Source: Wandonia haliotis (GTDB lineage Bacteria; Bacteroidota; Bacteroidia; Flavobacteriales_D; Crocinitomicaceae). Taken from it: a stretch of 64,000 bases of DNA. A program made the position numbers and the translations under genes. This document shows positions 52,690 through 61,585 of the stretch, piece after piece. The number at the start of each line of letters is the position of its first letter. The stretch's first letter is position 1. Where the stretch lies: the NCBI RefSeq assembly GCF_039523435.1, contig NZ_BAAAFH010000022.1:806001-870000 (forward strand), in the 5' to 3' direction. The notes beneath the pieces are model-generated. The model ran no database searches. It worked only from the letters and a program-made list of their open reading frames with translations, and had not been told where the DNA came from.

Positions 52690-53985
52690 ATGCCCACAAA
52701 TTTTGTTGAAGAACTACGTTGGAGAGGAATGATCCATGATATTATGCCCGGAGCAGAAGAGCACCTTATGGAGAAAATGCGTGCGGCTTATGTAGGGATA
52801 GATCCGACAGCAGACTCTCTTCATATTGGTCACCTTGTGGGCGTCATGATGCTTCGTCATTTCCAGAAAGCCGGACATAAACCCTTCGCTCTTATTGGTG
52901 GAGCAACCGGAATGATCGGAGACCCTTCTGGAAAATCGCAGGAAAGAAATCTGCTGGACGAAGAAACACTCGCTCATAATCAAAAGTGTCTGAAAGAGCA
53001 GCTTTCACGTTTTCTGGATTTCGAAACAGAAGATGCCAATGCAGCTGTTCTTGTGAACAACTACGATTGGATGAAAGAATTTTCCTTTCTTGATTTCATC
53101 AGGGATGTAGGAAAGCACATTACTGTTAACTACATGATGGCAAAAGATTCGGTTAAGAAACGCATTGCCGGAGACGATAATGAAGGAATGTCATTCACTG
53201 AATTTTCCTACCAGTTGGTTCAGGGGTATGATTTTCTTCATTTATACAAACAACATGAATGTACCCTTCAGATGGGTGGATCTGATCAATGGGGTAATAT
53301 TACAACAGGAACCGAACTAATCCGAAGAATCGGCGGAGGAAAAGCATTTGCTTTGACCTGTCCGCTTATTACAAAAGCTGACGGAACAAAGTTTGGTAAA
53401 ACCGAAGGTGGTAACGTATGGTTAGATGCGGAAAAAACTTCTGCCTACAAATTTTATCAGTATTGGTTAAATACGTCTGATGAGGATGCAGAAAAATATA
53501 TCAAGATTTTTACTTTTCTATCGAAAGAAGAGATAGAAGCATTAATCATCACCCACAAAGAAGCTCCACATTTACGGAGTCTTCAAAGAAAACTTGCCGA
53601 AGAACTTACGATAATGGTTCATTCACGGGAAGATCTTGAGAATGCCATTACCGCTTCCTCTATTCTTTTTGGCAAATCTACCGGAGACGATTTACGCAAG
53701 CTATCCGAAAAACAGTTCATGGAAATCTTTGAAGGAGTTCAGCAAGCCGTTGTTTCCCGGGAAGAATTTACGAATGGACTTACGATTATAGATGCATTGG
53801 TAGGAAAGACCAGTTTCCTTTCTTCTAATGGAGAGGCAAGACGTGAACTAAAAGCGAACGCAATTTCAGTAAACAAAACTAAAGTACAGGAAGACTTCAC
53901 GTTCTCAGACAAAGATCTGATCAATGGACGCTATGCTCTTATTGGAAAGGGAAAGAAAACGAATTTCATTCTTATCGTAGAATAA
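52690..53985 (+). CDS. tyrS: Tyrosyl-tRNA synthetase
   Basis: 431 residues. Class I synthetase of the bacterial TyrRS type: YVGIDPTADSLHIGHLVG (HIGH motif), GGATGMIGDPSGK, NYDW, the tyrosine-specific GYDFLHLY and QMGGSDQWGNI, and KFGKTEGG in place of KMSKS. The C-terminal ~80 residues (RRELKANAISVN) are the S4-like tRNA-binding domain. Convergent with the YgiQ gene, 16 bp apart. Confidence 0.96.
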   Translation: MPTNFVEELRWRGMIHDIMPGAEEHLMEKMRAAYVGIDPTADSLHIGHLVGVMMLRHFQKAGHKPFALIGGATGMIGDPSGKSQERNLLDEETLAHNQKCLKEQLSRFLDFETEDANAAVLVNNYDWMKEFSFLDFIRDVGKHITVNYMMAKDSVKKRIAGDDNEGMSFTEFSYQLVQGYDFLHLYKQHECTLQMGGSDQWGNITTGTELIRRIGGGKAFALTCPLITKADGTKFGKTEGGNVWLDAEKTSAYKFYQYWLNTSDEDAEKYIKIFTFLSKEEIEALIITHKEAPHLRSLQRKLAEELTIMVHSREDLENAITASSILFGKSTGDDLRKLSEKQFMEIFEGVQQAVVSREEFTNGLTIIDALVGKTSFLSSNGEARRELKANAISVNKTKVQEDFTFSDKDLINGRYALIGKGKKTNFILIVE

Positions 53986-54001
53986 CACCTTCGTTTCGTT
54001 A

Positions 54002-55924
54002 TTACCGTTTTCTTTTTTTGCTGCGCTCATTCTTTCTTCGTTCCTCTAACCATTTTGGCTTGGAACGCGCAACAGTTGTATCCGGGTTACTTTCCGATCC
54101 AAGAAGTTTATCCAGTAACTCAGGACGCTTGGCTTGAGTCAGTCGGTTTCTGATCCATCCGTGGTTTTCCTTTTTATACCAAAAGAAAAAACGATGTTGA
54201 TTCTGTTTCTCTTCCTTCGTTTTGGGAGTAAACACTGGTTTTAATGTGTACGGGTGCACCCCTGAATAATAAATTACCGTAGCAACGGTCATAGGAGTTG
54301 GGGTGAAATCCTGTACCTGCTCTAACCTGAACCCCATATCTTTTGTTTCTGCCGCAAGATTTGCCATATCCTGCTCCTCACAACCAGGGTGAGATGAGAT
54401 AAAATAAGGGATCAATTGTTGACTCAGTCCGTTCTTTGCCGAAATCTCATCATACTTCTCTTTGAACTTGTGAAAATACCTGAACGAAGGTTTTCGCATT
54501 ACCCGCAAGGTTGCATCTGATGTATGTTCAGGAGCGACTTTCAATCTCCCTGATACATGTCGTGTCACAACCTGTTCAATATATTCATCGTGGTTTCCGT
54601 CTTCGTTATTTTTATTGAAGTCATCTACCAGCAAATCATAACGAATTCCTGAACCGATAAATGCCTTTTTCACTTTAGGATGAGCATCCACCTTGCGATA
54701 TAATTCCGTCATGGACGAGTGTGATGTATCCAAATTATTACAAATTACAGGGTGGATACAACTAGGACTGGAGCATCTCTCACAAATAGACTCATCTTTC
54801 CCTTTCATTCCATACATGTTGGCAGAAGGACCTCCGAGATCGGAGATATATCCTTTGAACGTCGGATCATTTACAACCTGTTCAACTTCCTTTAAAATCG
54901 ATTTTTGACTTCGAGAAGAGATAAACTTCCCCTGATGCGCCGATATGGTACAGAAACTACATCCACCAAAACATCCTCTATGCATATTAATAGAGAACTT
55001 AATCATTTCATAAGCAGGGATCGCTCCTCTTTTCTTATACTTAGGATGAGGGAACCGTGTGTACGGCAAATCAAACGACTGATCCATTTCCTTCTCAGTC
55101 ATCGTCTTATACGGAGGATTTATTACTAAACGTTCATTCCCTATATCTTGTGTGATTCGTCGTGCGTTCAGTTTATTAGACTCAACTTCAACAATCTTAA
55201 AATTCGCTGCATATTTCAGTTTATCTGCCAGACACTCCTCATGAGAAGCTAACGCAATTGTATCCCAGTTTTTATTTTTAGGCAGCTCTTCCTCAACCGA
55301 TTGCAAAAAGGCTGTTTGAGGAATCGTTTTTAACGACGAGAAAGGCACTCCTTTACGCACCAATTTCAACATATCGCGCAGGGGTTGCTCTCCCATACCA
55401 TATACCAATATGTCAGCTCCCGAATCTTTGAGTATTCCGGGCATTAGTTTATCTTTCCAATAATCGTAATGTGTTACACGTCGTAAAGAGGCTTCAATAC
55501 CACCTATCAGAACCGGGACATCCGGATATAGTTCTTTCAGAATCTTCGTATAAGTTATAGTAGCATAGTCCGGACGAAAACCGGACTGTCCTCCCGGAGT
55601 ATACGCATCCGTTGAACGCAATCTACGGTTTGCTGTATAATGATTCACCATTGAATCCATACACCCTGCCGTTACACCAAAGAAATAATTTGGTTTCCCG
55701 AATTTTTTGAAATCACGTAGATCATCTTTCCAGTTAGGCTGTGCAACGACAGCCACCCGAAATCCTTCGGACTCAATGATACGACCTATCACAGCTGTAC
55801 CAAAAGCCGGATGATCCACATACGCATCCCCTGAAACGATAACAACATCAACGCTGTCCCATCCCCTCTTCTCCACTTCCTTCATTGTTAACGGGAGCCA
55901 ATCTGTTATCGGTCGTTCATTCAT
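54002..55924 (-). CDS. YgiQ family radical SAM protein (UPF0313)
   Basis: 640 residues. N-terminal YgiQ domain with a B12-binding-like look (DVVIVSGDAYVDHPAFG, the C-terminal ends GGIEASLRR), then a radical SAM core with the C-x3-C-x2-C cluster motif CFGGCSFC at about residue 320, preceded by INMHRG, and further Cys-rich CERCSSPSCIHPVIC at about 385-400. The C-terminal region is Lys/Arg-rich. The reaction is not known to me. The ATG lies four bases after an exact -7 element. Confidence 0.92.
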   Translation of the reverse strand: MNERPITDWLPLTMKEVEKRGWDSVDVVIVSGDAYVDHPAFGTAVIGRIIESEGFRVAVVAQPNWKDDLRDFKKFGKPNYFFGVTAGCMDSMVNHYTANRRLRSTDAYTPGGQSGFRPDYATITYTKILKELYPDVPVLIGGIEASLRRVTHYDYWKDKLMPGILKDSGADILVYGMGEQPLRDMLKLVRKGVPFSSLKTIPQTAFLQSVEEELPKNKNWDTIALASHEECLADKLKYAANFKIVEVESNKLNARRITQDIGNERLVINPPYKTMTEKEMDQSFDLPYTRFPHPKYKKRGAIPAYEMIKFSINMHRGCFGGCSFCTISAHQGKFISSRSQKSILKEVEQVVNDPTFKGYISDLGGPSANMYGMKGKDESICERCSSPSCIHPVICNNLDTSHSSMTELYRKVDAHPKVKKAFIGSGIRYDLLVDDFNKNNEDGNHDEYIEQVVTRHVSGRLKVAPEHTSDATLRVMRKPSFRYFHKFKEKYDEISAKNGLSQQLIPYFISSHPGCEEQDMANLAAETKDMGFRLEQVQDFTPTPMTVATVIYYSGVHPYTLKPVFTPKTKEEKQNQHRFFFWYKKENHGWIRNRLTQAKRPELLDKLLGSESNPDTTVARSKPKWLEERRKNERSKKRKR

Positions 55925-55928
55925 ACGA

Positions 55929-55936
55929 CAAAATTA
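55929..55936 (-). promoter_or_regulatory. -7 element of the YgiQ gene
   Basis: TAATTTTG on the minus strand, exact match, four bases before the ATG; probably a leaderless mRNA. Confidence 0.5.
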
Positions 55937-55997
55937 GTTCAATTCTGAGGAATAATAAAAAATGTTGTGAATTTCAGTTGAAAATAGAGAAAAGAGA

Positions 55998-56066
55998 AGC
56001 CTGAAAAGAGTTCTATAAATTTTTGTTGTTGACTCCATACCATGAGGTAGAAACTCTTTTCAGGCT
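55998..56066. repeat. Perfect 15-bp inverted repeat with 39-base loop
   Basis: AGCCTGAAAAGAGTT (55998-56012) and its exact complement (56052-56066). Neither side is followed by a clean T-tract, so it is not an ordinary terminator, and no gene ends here. Confidence 0.75.
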
Positions 56067-56373
56067 ATCTGCAAGGAAAATAAAAACCAAATAAACCGTC
56101 AACTTTTTGACCATTTGTATTCTATAGACGGATGTTTTTGTCATAGGGTTGTGCAGTAACCAAAATTTTTCTTTTCAGATGGTATTTTCCGGGGAAATAT
56201 ACAGACTGTGACAGTCCAGACCCGTCCCTATCTGATTATCAGAAAGTTTGCCTTTAAAACACCTCAACCCCCTGTATTTACTGGTGTTATTTAATTGTTA
56301 ATAAGACGAAAAATCACGCTTAATAACCTTAAACTTGTATAACAAACATGATTATTAATTCAATTTTTGTAGT

Positions 56374-57849
56374 ATGAGAAAATTTACATTATTGGGTGGT
56401 TTATTAACCTTTTGTGGGGCAGCATTCTCACAATACACAACACCCGACACAGGAGTAACCTGGGGATTACAGGACTTAGTAACTGAAGCTCCGGCAACTG
56501 TTACTTTTGAGAATGGGGAATACGTGATCGCAAACGACCTTACTGTTTCACTAACTGACCAGTTACTAATTGAAGAAGATGCTGTTGTAAAAATTGCAGC
56601 AGATGTTGAGATCAATGTACTTGGAGGTTTCCGTGTAGACGCTCCCGATAACATTCTTTTTACAGCTGTAGATAATACACAAAACTTCAAAGGTTTTCGT
56701 TTTGAAGAAGGTTCTGTTGTTTATTTTAAAAATGCAACCATAACATACGGAGGAGGACTTCGCGTATTGACTGAAACTTTTGAAATGTATGACAGTGAAG
56801 TATCCTATCAGGGATCAGGTTCTGCTACGAGTGCGATTACTTTTTCACGAGGGAACCCTATTGTAAAAGACTCTCGTTTCATTGACAACTATCAATCGGC
56901 TTTTGGATCTGGTGCCAATCAAATGGTTTCTGCGACACTTATAGGAAATTACCTGGAAGGAAACGGAACTGCCAACACAAACCGTCCACAGATCAATATG
57001 GGACCTGGTGGTACTGATTCTACAAAAGTAATTGGTAATACTGTTATCGGTAACCGTGCAAACACAAAAGTTGGAGGAATTTCCGTTTCTTCACTCTTAG
57101 GTCTGGATAATTACTGCGTTATTGAAGATAATATAATCCGTGACAATCGATACGGAATTTCAGTTGCAGGAGCTAATTCTTTTGGTCGTATCTCAGGAAA
57201 CATTATTGAGAACAATGATTCGGAAAATTCACCAAATGTAGGTGGAAGTGGAATTTCTATTCAAACAGGAGGAGATTCTTCTTATATATACATTACAGCG
57301 AATGAAATTCGCAACAACCTTTGGGGAGTAACTGTAATCGGAGGAGCACGTGTTAACCTTGGAAGTACTGATGAGAACTATCCGAATCCGGGAGGAAATA
57401 TTTTCTCGAATAATGGTAACGGAGGAGAAACGTACGCATTGTATAACAATACGGCATTTCCTATTGAAGCCATGAACAATTGTTGGATTGAAGGTGCTGA
57501 AGAGCTAACTGAAGCTGATGTAGAAGGTGTTATTACACACGAAACAGATAACTCAAGCCTCGGATTAGTAAATTATGCAGAATTCGGATGTGGGAGCAGC
57601 TTGTCAACAGACAAAGGACTAACTGCATTTGAGTTTGAGATGTACCCAAATCCTTCTACAGGCACATTCACATTACAAACAGAAAAAGAAGCTTCTTTCG
57701 AAATCGTTAATCACCTTGGTCAGGTAGTTCAAAAAGGAAATTTGAGTGCCGGTGCAAACAAAGTATCTACCACACTACAATCAGGTGTTTACTATGTAGT
57801 AGTTAACTCCGGAAAAGCAGTTGCGAATCAAAAAATTGTAATCAGATAA
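56374..57849 (+). CDS. T9SS-secreted right-handed beta-helix protein, type A sorting domain
   Basis: 491 residues. Signal peptide 1-19 (FCGAAFSQ). Residues about 45-375 form parallel beta-helix (NosD/pectate-lyase-like) rungs with recurring I-x-x-N-x-I/V-x-x-N motifs (IGNTVIGNRAN, IEDNIIRDNRYGISV, ISGNIIENND, ITANEIRNNLWGVTV). The C-terminal ~80 residues (FEMYPNPSTGTFTLQ to QKIVIR) are a type A sorting domain. Probably an extracellular polysaccharide-binding or -cleaving protein; no catalytic residues can be assigned. A terminator follows. Confidence 0.85.
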   Translation: MRKFTLLGGLLTFCGAAFSQYTTPDTGVTWGLQDLVTEAPATVTFENGEYVIANDLTVSLTDQLLIEEDAVVKIAADVEINVLGGFRVDAPDNILFTAVDNTQNFKGFRFEEGSVVYFKNATITYGGGLRVLTETFEMYDSEVSYQGSGSATSAITFSRGNPIVKDSRFIDNYQSAFGSGANQMVSATLIGNYLEGNGTANTNRPQINMGPGGTDSTKVIGNTVIGNRANTKVGGISVSSLLGLDNYCVIEDNIIRDNRYGISVAGANSFGRISGNIIENNDSENSPNVGGSGISIQTGGDSSYIYITANEIRNNLWGVTVIGGARVNLGSTDENYPNPGGNIFSNNGNGGETYALYNNTAFPIEAMNNCWIEGAEELTEADVEGVITHETDNSSLGLVNYAEFGCGSSLSTDKGLTAFEFEMYPNPSTGTFTLQTEKEASFEIVNHLGQVVQKGNLSAGANKVSTTLQSGVYYVVVNSGKAVANQKIVIR

Positions 57850-57870
57850 TCAATTCTGTTTAAATCTTGA

Positions 57871-57901
57871 AAAGGGCTTTCGGAAACGGAAGCCTTTTTT
57901 T
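57871..57901 (+). terminator. Rho-independent terminator
   Basis: 8-bp stem GGCTTTCG/CGGAAGCC (one G-T pair) closed by a GAAA tetraloop, followed by seven T. Ends the beta-helix gene. Confidence 0.88.
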
Positions 57902-57924
57902 GTAGTTATCCGTTTTAACATTAC

Positions 57925-57957
57925 TTAATTCAGTTCACTTGGAATGGAGTGAATTAA
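57925..57957. repeat. Inverted repeat upstream of the 101-residue gene
   Basis: TTAATTCA (57925-57932) and TGAATTAA (57950-57957), perfect 8-bp arms, 17-base spacer, about 50 bp before the next start; operator-like. Confidence 0.35.
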
Positions 57958-58005
57958 TTCTTATTTTTATAGAAAGAGGTATATTACAAAGTAAAGTCAA
58001 AAGCT

Positions 58006-58311
58006 ATGAAACGAACACATCAATATGGAACCATAACGGAAGCAATTAACGCATATCGTCAGAAGGGCTTTGTCGTTGATTTTAACCTGGAGGAGAACTG
58101 CATCATTTGTGGTAACGATAAATACAATGTAGATGATTTCGAGATTATAGAAGTTTATCACTATGAAGGGATGACGGATCCCGCAGATGAAGCAACCGTG
58201 TACGCTATTGCTTCAAATAAGGGGGTAAAAGGCATTTTAGTTACCGGCTACGGCCCTAATATAGAGCCTATGTCTGCAGCTTTACTTCAAAAATTAAACT
58301 TCCAAAAATAA
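58006..58311 (+). CDS. Small conserved protein (often named phosphoribosylpyrophosphate synthetase)
   Basis: 101 residues, cytoplasmic. It matches from memory a small flavobacterial family with the stretches TEAINAYRQKGF, DFNLEENCIICG, DDFEIIEVYHYEGMTDPADE and YAIAS-x-KG-x-KGILVTGYG. Databases often label it phosphoribosylpyrophosphate synthetase, but it is far too short and lacks the PRPP-binding motif, so that name should not be trusted. Two Cys in CIIC may bind metal. Own terminator; function unknown. Confidence 0.7.
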   Translation: MKRTHQYGTITEAINAYRQKGFVVDFNLEENCIICGNDKYNVDDFEIIEVYHYEGMTDPADEATVYAIASNKGVKGILVTGYGPNIEPMSAALLQKLNFQK

Positions 58312-58336
58312 AAATGCCGGGGTTTTCCCGGCATTT
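58312..58336. terminator. Bidirectional rho-independent terminator
   Basis: Perfect 10-bp stem AAATGCCGGG/CCCGGCATTT with a 5-base loop, then CTTTTAT; between convergent genes (101-residue protein and ahcY). Confidence 0.92.
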
Positions 58337-58357
58337 CTTTTATACGATATACTCTTT

Positions 58358-59668
58358 TTAGTATCTGTAATGTTCTGGTTTGTAGGGACCTTCTACGGTT
58401 ACTCCAATATAGTTCGCCTGATCTACAGTAAGTGTTTCAAGTTCCACCCCGATCTTCGCAAGGTGTAACTTCGCTACCTTCTCATCAAGATGTTTTGGCA
58501 ACATATACACATCATTTTCATACTTGTCACTGTTATTCCACAATTCAAGCTGAGCTAATGTCTGGTTTGTAAATGAGTTCGACATTACAAAAGATGGGTG
58601 TCCGGTTGCACAACCAAGATTTACTAGGCGCCCTTCAGCCAAAAGAATGATTTCTTTTCCGTCCAGTTCGTATAAATCAACCTGTGGTTTGATTTCTGTT
58701 TTGCTTGCTGAATTTTTATTCAACCACGCTACGTCAATCTCGTTATCAAAATGTCCGATATTACATACGATTGTTTTATCTTTCATTTTCTTAAAGTGAC
58801 GATCCACAACGATGTCTTTATTTCCTGTAGTGGTAACCACGATATCCACATTATCCACCACTGAATCCAGTTTTTTCACTTCAAATCCATCCATTGCAGC
58901 CTGTAGAGCACAGATAGGGTCAATTTCAGTAACGATCACACGTGCTCCTGCACCACGCAAAGAAGCAGCAGACCCTTTACCTACATCACCATAACCGCAT
59001 ACTACAGCTACTTTACCTGCCATCATAACATCTGTAGCACGACGAATAGAATCTACAAGTGATTCTTTACACCCATACTTGTTATCGAATTTCGATTTCG
59101 TTACAGAGTCATTAACGTTAATTGCCGGCATTACCAACGTACCGTTTTTCTTACGGTCGTAAAGACGGTGAACTCCTGTTGTTGTTTCTTCAGAAAGTCC
59201 TTTGATATCTTTTGTTAATTCAGGATAACGGTCAAATACCATATTTGTAAGGTCACCACCATCATCAAGAATCATGTTTAATGGTTGTCCTCCTTCGAAT
59301 GCAAAAAGTGTTTGCTCTATACACCAGTCGAACTCCTCTTCATTCATTCCTTTCCAGGCAAAAACAGGAATTCCCGCTGCTGCAATTGCTGCTGCTGCAT
59401 GATCCTGTGTAGAGAAGATATTACAAGATGACCAGGTAACATCTGCACCCAACTCCACCAATGTTTCAATTAAAACAGCTGTCTGGATAGTCATGTGAAG
59501 ACACCCTGCAATTCTTGCTCCTTTCAATGGCTTTGATGCACCATATTCCTCACGCAACGCCATCAGACCAGGCATCTCTGCCTCTGCCAATTTAATTTCT
59601 TTTCTTCCCCAGTCTGCCAGACTGATGTCCTTAACCTTATAGGCCAATTTTTCTTGTGTATTACTCAT
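58358..59668 (-). CDS. ahcY: Adenosylhomocysteinase
   Basis: 436 residues, full length. It hydrolyses S-adenosylhomocysteine to adenosine and homocysteine, removing the product that inhibits methyltransferases. Seen are GCLHMTIQTAVLIETL, SSCNIFSTQDHAAAA, LDDGGDLT, the NAD-binding VCGYGDVGKGSA, and the typical C-terminus KPEHYRY. Own promoter (59700-59731); the DUF6909 gene lies upstream on the same strand. Confidence 0.97.
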   Translation of the reverse strand: MSNTQEKLAYKVKDISLADWGRKEIKLAEAEMPGLMALREEYGASKPLKGARIAGCLHMTIQTAVLIETLVELGADVTWSSCNIFSTQDHAAAAIAAAGIPVFAWKGMNEEEFDWCIEQTLFAFEGGQPLNMILDDGGDLTNMVFDRYPELTKDIKGLSEETTTGVHRLYDRKKNGTLVMPAINVNDSVTKSKFDNKYGCKESLVDSIRRATDVMMAGKVAVVCGYGDVGKGSAASLRGAGARVIVTEIDPICALQAAMDGFEVKKLDSVVDNVDIVVTTTGNKDIVVDRHFKKMKDKTIVCNIGHFDNEIDVAWLNKNSASKTEIKPQVDLYELDGKEIILLAEGRLVNLGCATGHPSFVMSNSFTNQTLAQLELWNNSDKYENDVYMLPKHLDEKVAKLHLAKIGVELETLTVDQANYIGVTVEGPYKPEHYRY

Positions 59669-59699
59669 TGAGCTAAATTTTCATTTTTAAAATGCCATA

Positions 59700-59731
59700 C
59701 AAAAATAAGCAATTAAGTCCTCATAATCAAA
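59700..59731 (-). promoter_or_regulatory. Promoter of ahcY
   Basis: On the minus strand TTTG (59731-59728), 20 bp spacer, TATTTTTG (59707-59700): the most complete Bacteroidota-type promoter in the window. No SAH riboswitch-like structure fits in the ~30-base leader. Confidence 0.65.
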
Positions 59732-59789
59732 AAAGAGCAAATGAGAAGCTAAACTTTTAACCTCTTTGACACCTCAGACACTGAAGTTT

Positions 59790-61469
59790 CTAGTCTACAA
59801 GTATCTGCGCCAATATTTTCCGGGTGATCAGATAGGTTGGTTTCACACCTGTCAATCCTAATCCTCCTGATGCCAGCGTACTACCTGTTTCCAACGGGTT
59901 ATCCGAGGCGTAATACGCATACCTGACTTTCACGTTATCATCAATGTTTTTACGTATCCGAGAGGCGGCCTGAATAGCTTTTTGATAGTGGGCTCCTTCC
60001 ATTTCCAATCCAACGACTCTCCACGAAGACTTTTTAAAATAAGTCAGCATTTCTTTGTTTTGAAGCGAAGTTCCCAGTACCGTTATCATAGTTCCCTGAA
60101 CGACCGGAATTCCCGAATCAGCAAAGTCATCAACTGTCAATTCATTTGTAAAGGGGTAATTATCAGCTGTTCCTTCGAAAATATGTGCATCGGGAATCAT
60201 AATATCTCCTTTGTCTCCGGTTAATATCCCTGCTTTCCCCATAACAGAAACTGAAGCTATATTCATTTTCAGATCATCTTGTCCGGGCACTTTATAAGGT
60301 TTCAACAATTCATCCATTGTTTCAAAAGCCTGTTCACCAAAAGCGTAATCCATTACCAGCAAAATGCCGTCCTGCTTACAACAAATCGTTTCTTCCTCAT
60401 TCAAAAAAGAATTTTCCAGATTAATAGCTGACAAATCAAAAAGCTGTACATCAATGTTCGTCCCCGACTGGTCTTTACAGAAAATCATCCCGTTTTTTCG
60501 GGCGTATGCTTCAATTTTTGTTCGCAAACTCTCGTTTTCGGGTTGACTGAGTAGCGAATAAACATCATAAGCAGGCATCCCCTCTATTTTCTTTCCAAGC
60601 GCCTGTTTTGCATACAGACTATTCATTACACTGTGTAAGTTCGCTGAAATAATATGCAACGGTCTACCTCCCAGTTTCTTCTCGTGTAATGCCTTTTTAA
60701 GGTTGTTTGCCCAAATCTCTCCGTGAATATGATGTCCAATCCTTTCCCTGAGTACCGGGCTGAATGTGATTGTTCGTTTTTCATCCTTAACTACCTCTGC
60801 GATCGCTTTTCTTCCCAACCAGTATATTGTCTTTAAAAAGCGATTAGGTTGTTCGTCTGTCGCTAATTTTTGGTGAATATCCCTTACCTCGTCAAATGTT
60901 CTCCCAATAATTGCTGCTGCATAAACAAAAGTGATCTCCAGTTCCTTTTGTGAAAGGTTTTCCGACAAAGCCGCCTGTTCCAGTTTCAACCAGTCTCTTG
61001 ATACGCCTCCCGACTCCTTCAAGGCTCCATTAGCAATTTTAGCCGACTCAATAAAAAGAAAGGTAAGATGTGTCAGAATATCATAAATATCCGATCGCCC
61101 CCGTGTTATTTCAACATTCATTTGTTCGCTATCGATCCGGTAACAATTTCTTCTCCTCTTAGAAGGGATAATAGGGACAAAGTTTGAGTTTGCGTAGCCT
61201 TCACTTGAAGTGAGATTAATAACACTGCATTCTTCAATTCCTTCCGGTAACCGATCTAAGACATAAACAAGACCGTTCAATTCCACCTTTTCTTCTGCTA
61301 TCGAACCATAGATCTCCGGTTTCAGTTGCAACAACCCTTCTCTGAGGGTTGTTCCTGAAACTCCCATCGGTTTATAAAACCCCCTGTTGAAAAGGTGGCG
61401 CATCGTAATATATATTCTCTCAATTGCCTGTGTTGCTTCCTGTGCCGGCGTACGTTTTGTTTTGTACAT
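59790..61469 (-). CDS. DUF6909 family protein with nucleoside-phosphorylase-like C-terminal half
   Basis: 559 residues, cytoplasmic. The N-terminal part (ERIYITMRHLFNRGFYKP, GVSGTTLREGLLQL, DIYDILTHLTFLFIESAKI) matches from memory DUF6909 of Flavobacteriia. The C-terminal ~200 residues hold a run of strands ending VVGLEMEGAHYQKAI and later YASDNPLETG, which recall the M-E-G and Asp motifs of the purine nucleoside phosphorylase/MTA-SAH nucleosidase/AMP nucleosidase superfamily. Activity unproven. It is 121 bp upstream of ahcY on the same strand and divergent from the peroxiredoxin gene with a shared palindromic site between. Confidence 0.7.
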   Translation of the reverse strand: MYKTKRTPAQEATQAIERIYITMRHLFNRGFYKPMGVSGTTLREGLLQLKPEIYGSIAEEKVELNGLVYVLDRLPEGIEECSVINLTSSEGYANSNFVPIIPSKRRRNCYRIDSEQMNVEITRGRSDIYDILTHLTFLFIESAKIANGALKESGGVSRDWLKLEQAALSENLSQKELEITFVYAAAIIGRTFDEVRDIHQKLATDEQPNRFLKTIYWLGRKAIAEVVKDEKRTITFSPVLRERIGHHIHGEIWANNLKKALHEKKLGGRPLHIISANLHSVMNSLYAKQALGKKIEGMPAYDVYSLLSQPENESLRTKIEAYARKNGMIFCKDQSGTNIDVQLFDLSAINLENSFLNEEETICCKQDGILLVMDYAFGEQAFETMDELLKPYKVPGQDDLKMNIASVSVMGKAGILTGDKGDIMIPDAHIFEGTADNYPFTNELTVDDFADSGIPVVQGTMITVLGTSLQNKEMLTYFKKSSWRVVGLEMEGAHYQKAIQAASRIRKNIDDNVKVRYAYYASDNPLETGSTLASGGLGLTGVKPTYLITRKILAQILVD

Positions 61470-61508
61470 ACAGTTTGTTTTCGTGTCTCGTAAAGTTAAA
61501 CATAAATC

Positions 61509-61522
61509 GTGACAAATGTCAC
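61509..61522. promoter_or_regulatory. Crp/Fnr-like palindrome between DUF6909 and peroxiredoxin genes
   Basis: GTGAC-AAAT-GTCAC; symmetry extends to GTGACA-AA-TGTCAC. Its centre is 29.5 bp before the peroxiredoxin -7 element, i.e. about -42 from the likely transcription start, the class II activator position of Crp/Fnr proteins. For the divergent DUF6909 gene it would overlap the -33 region. Confidence 0.6.
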
Positions 61523-61544
61523 TGTACAGGAGAACCCTCAGGGT

Positions 61545-61552
61545 TACCTTTG
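61545..61552 (+). promoter_or_regulatory. -7 element of the peroxiredoxin gene
   Basis: TACCTTTG, exact match. No -33 TTG at the right distance, consistent with an activator-dependent promoter. Confidence 0.55.
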
Positions 61553-61585
61553 TATAAAATGATAATCACTAATAATCAAACAAAT

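Larger units (their letters stand above)
55925..56373. other. 449-bp intergenic region with four inverted repeats
   Basis: No coding frame seen. Between the divergent YgiQ and beta-helix genes it holds a long inverted repeat (55998-56066) and three short perfect hairpins: GTCAA/TTGAC (56098-56111), GACTG/CAGTC (56204-56216) and TCTGAT/ATCAGA (56231-56243). The concentration of hairpins far from both start codons suggests a structured non-coding RNA, not proven. Confidence 0.5.

Noticed and set aside
59669..59789. SAH or SAM riboswitch upstream of ahcY
   Set aside because: A complete promoter lies within 63 bp of the ATG, leaving a leader of about 30 bases without stable structure.
61424..61585. 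Long N-terminal extension of the peroxiredoxin
   Set aside because: It passes through the promoter and palindrome and overlaps the divergent DUF6909 start; the family begins near the ATG at 61586.
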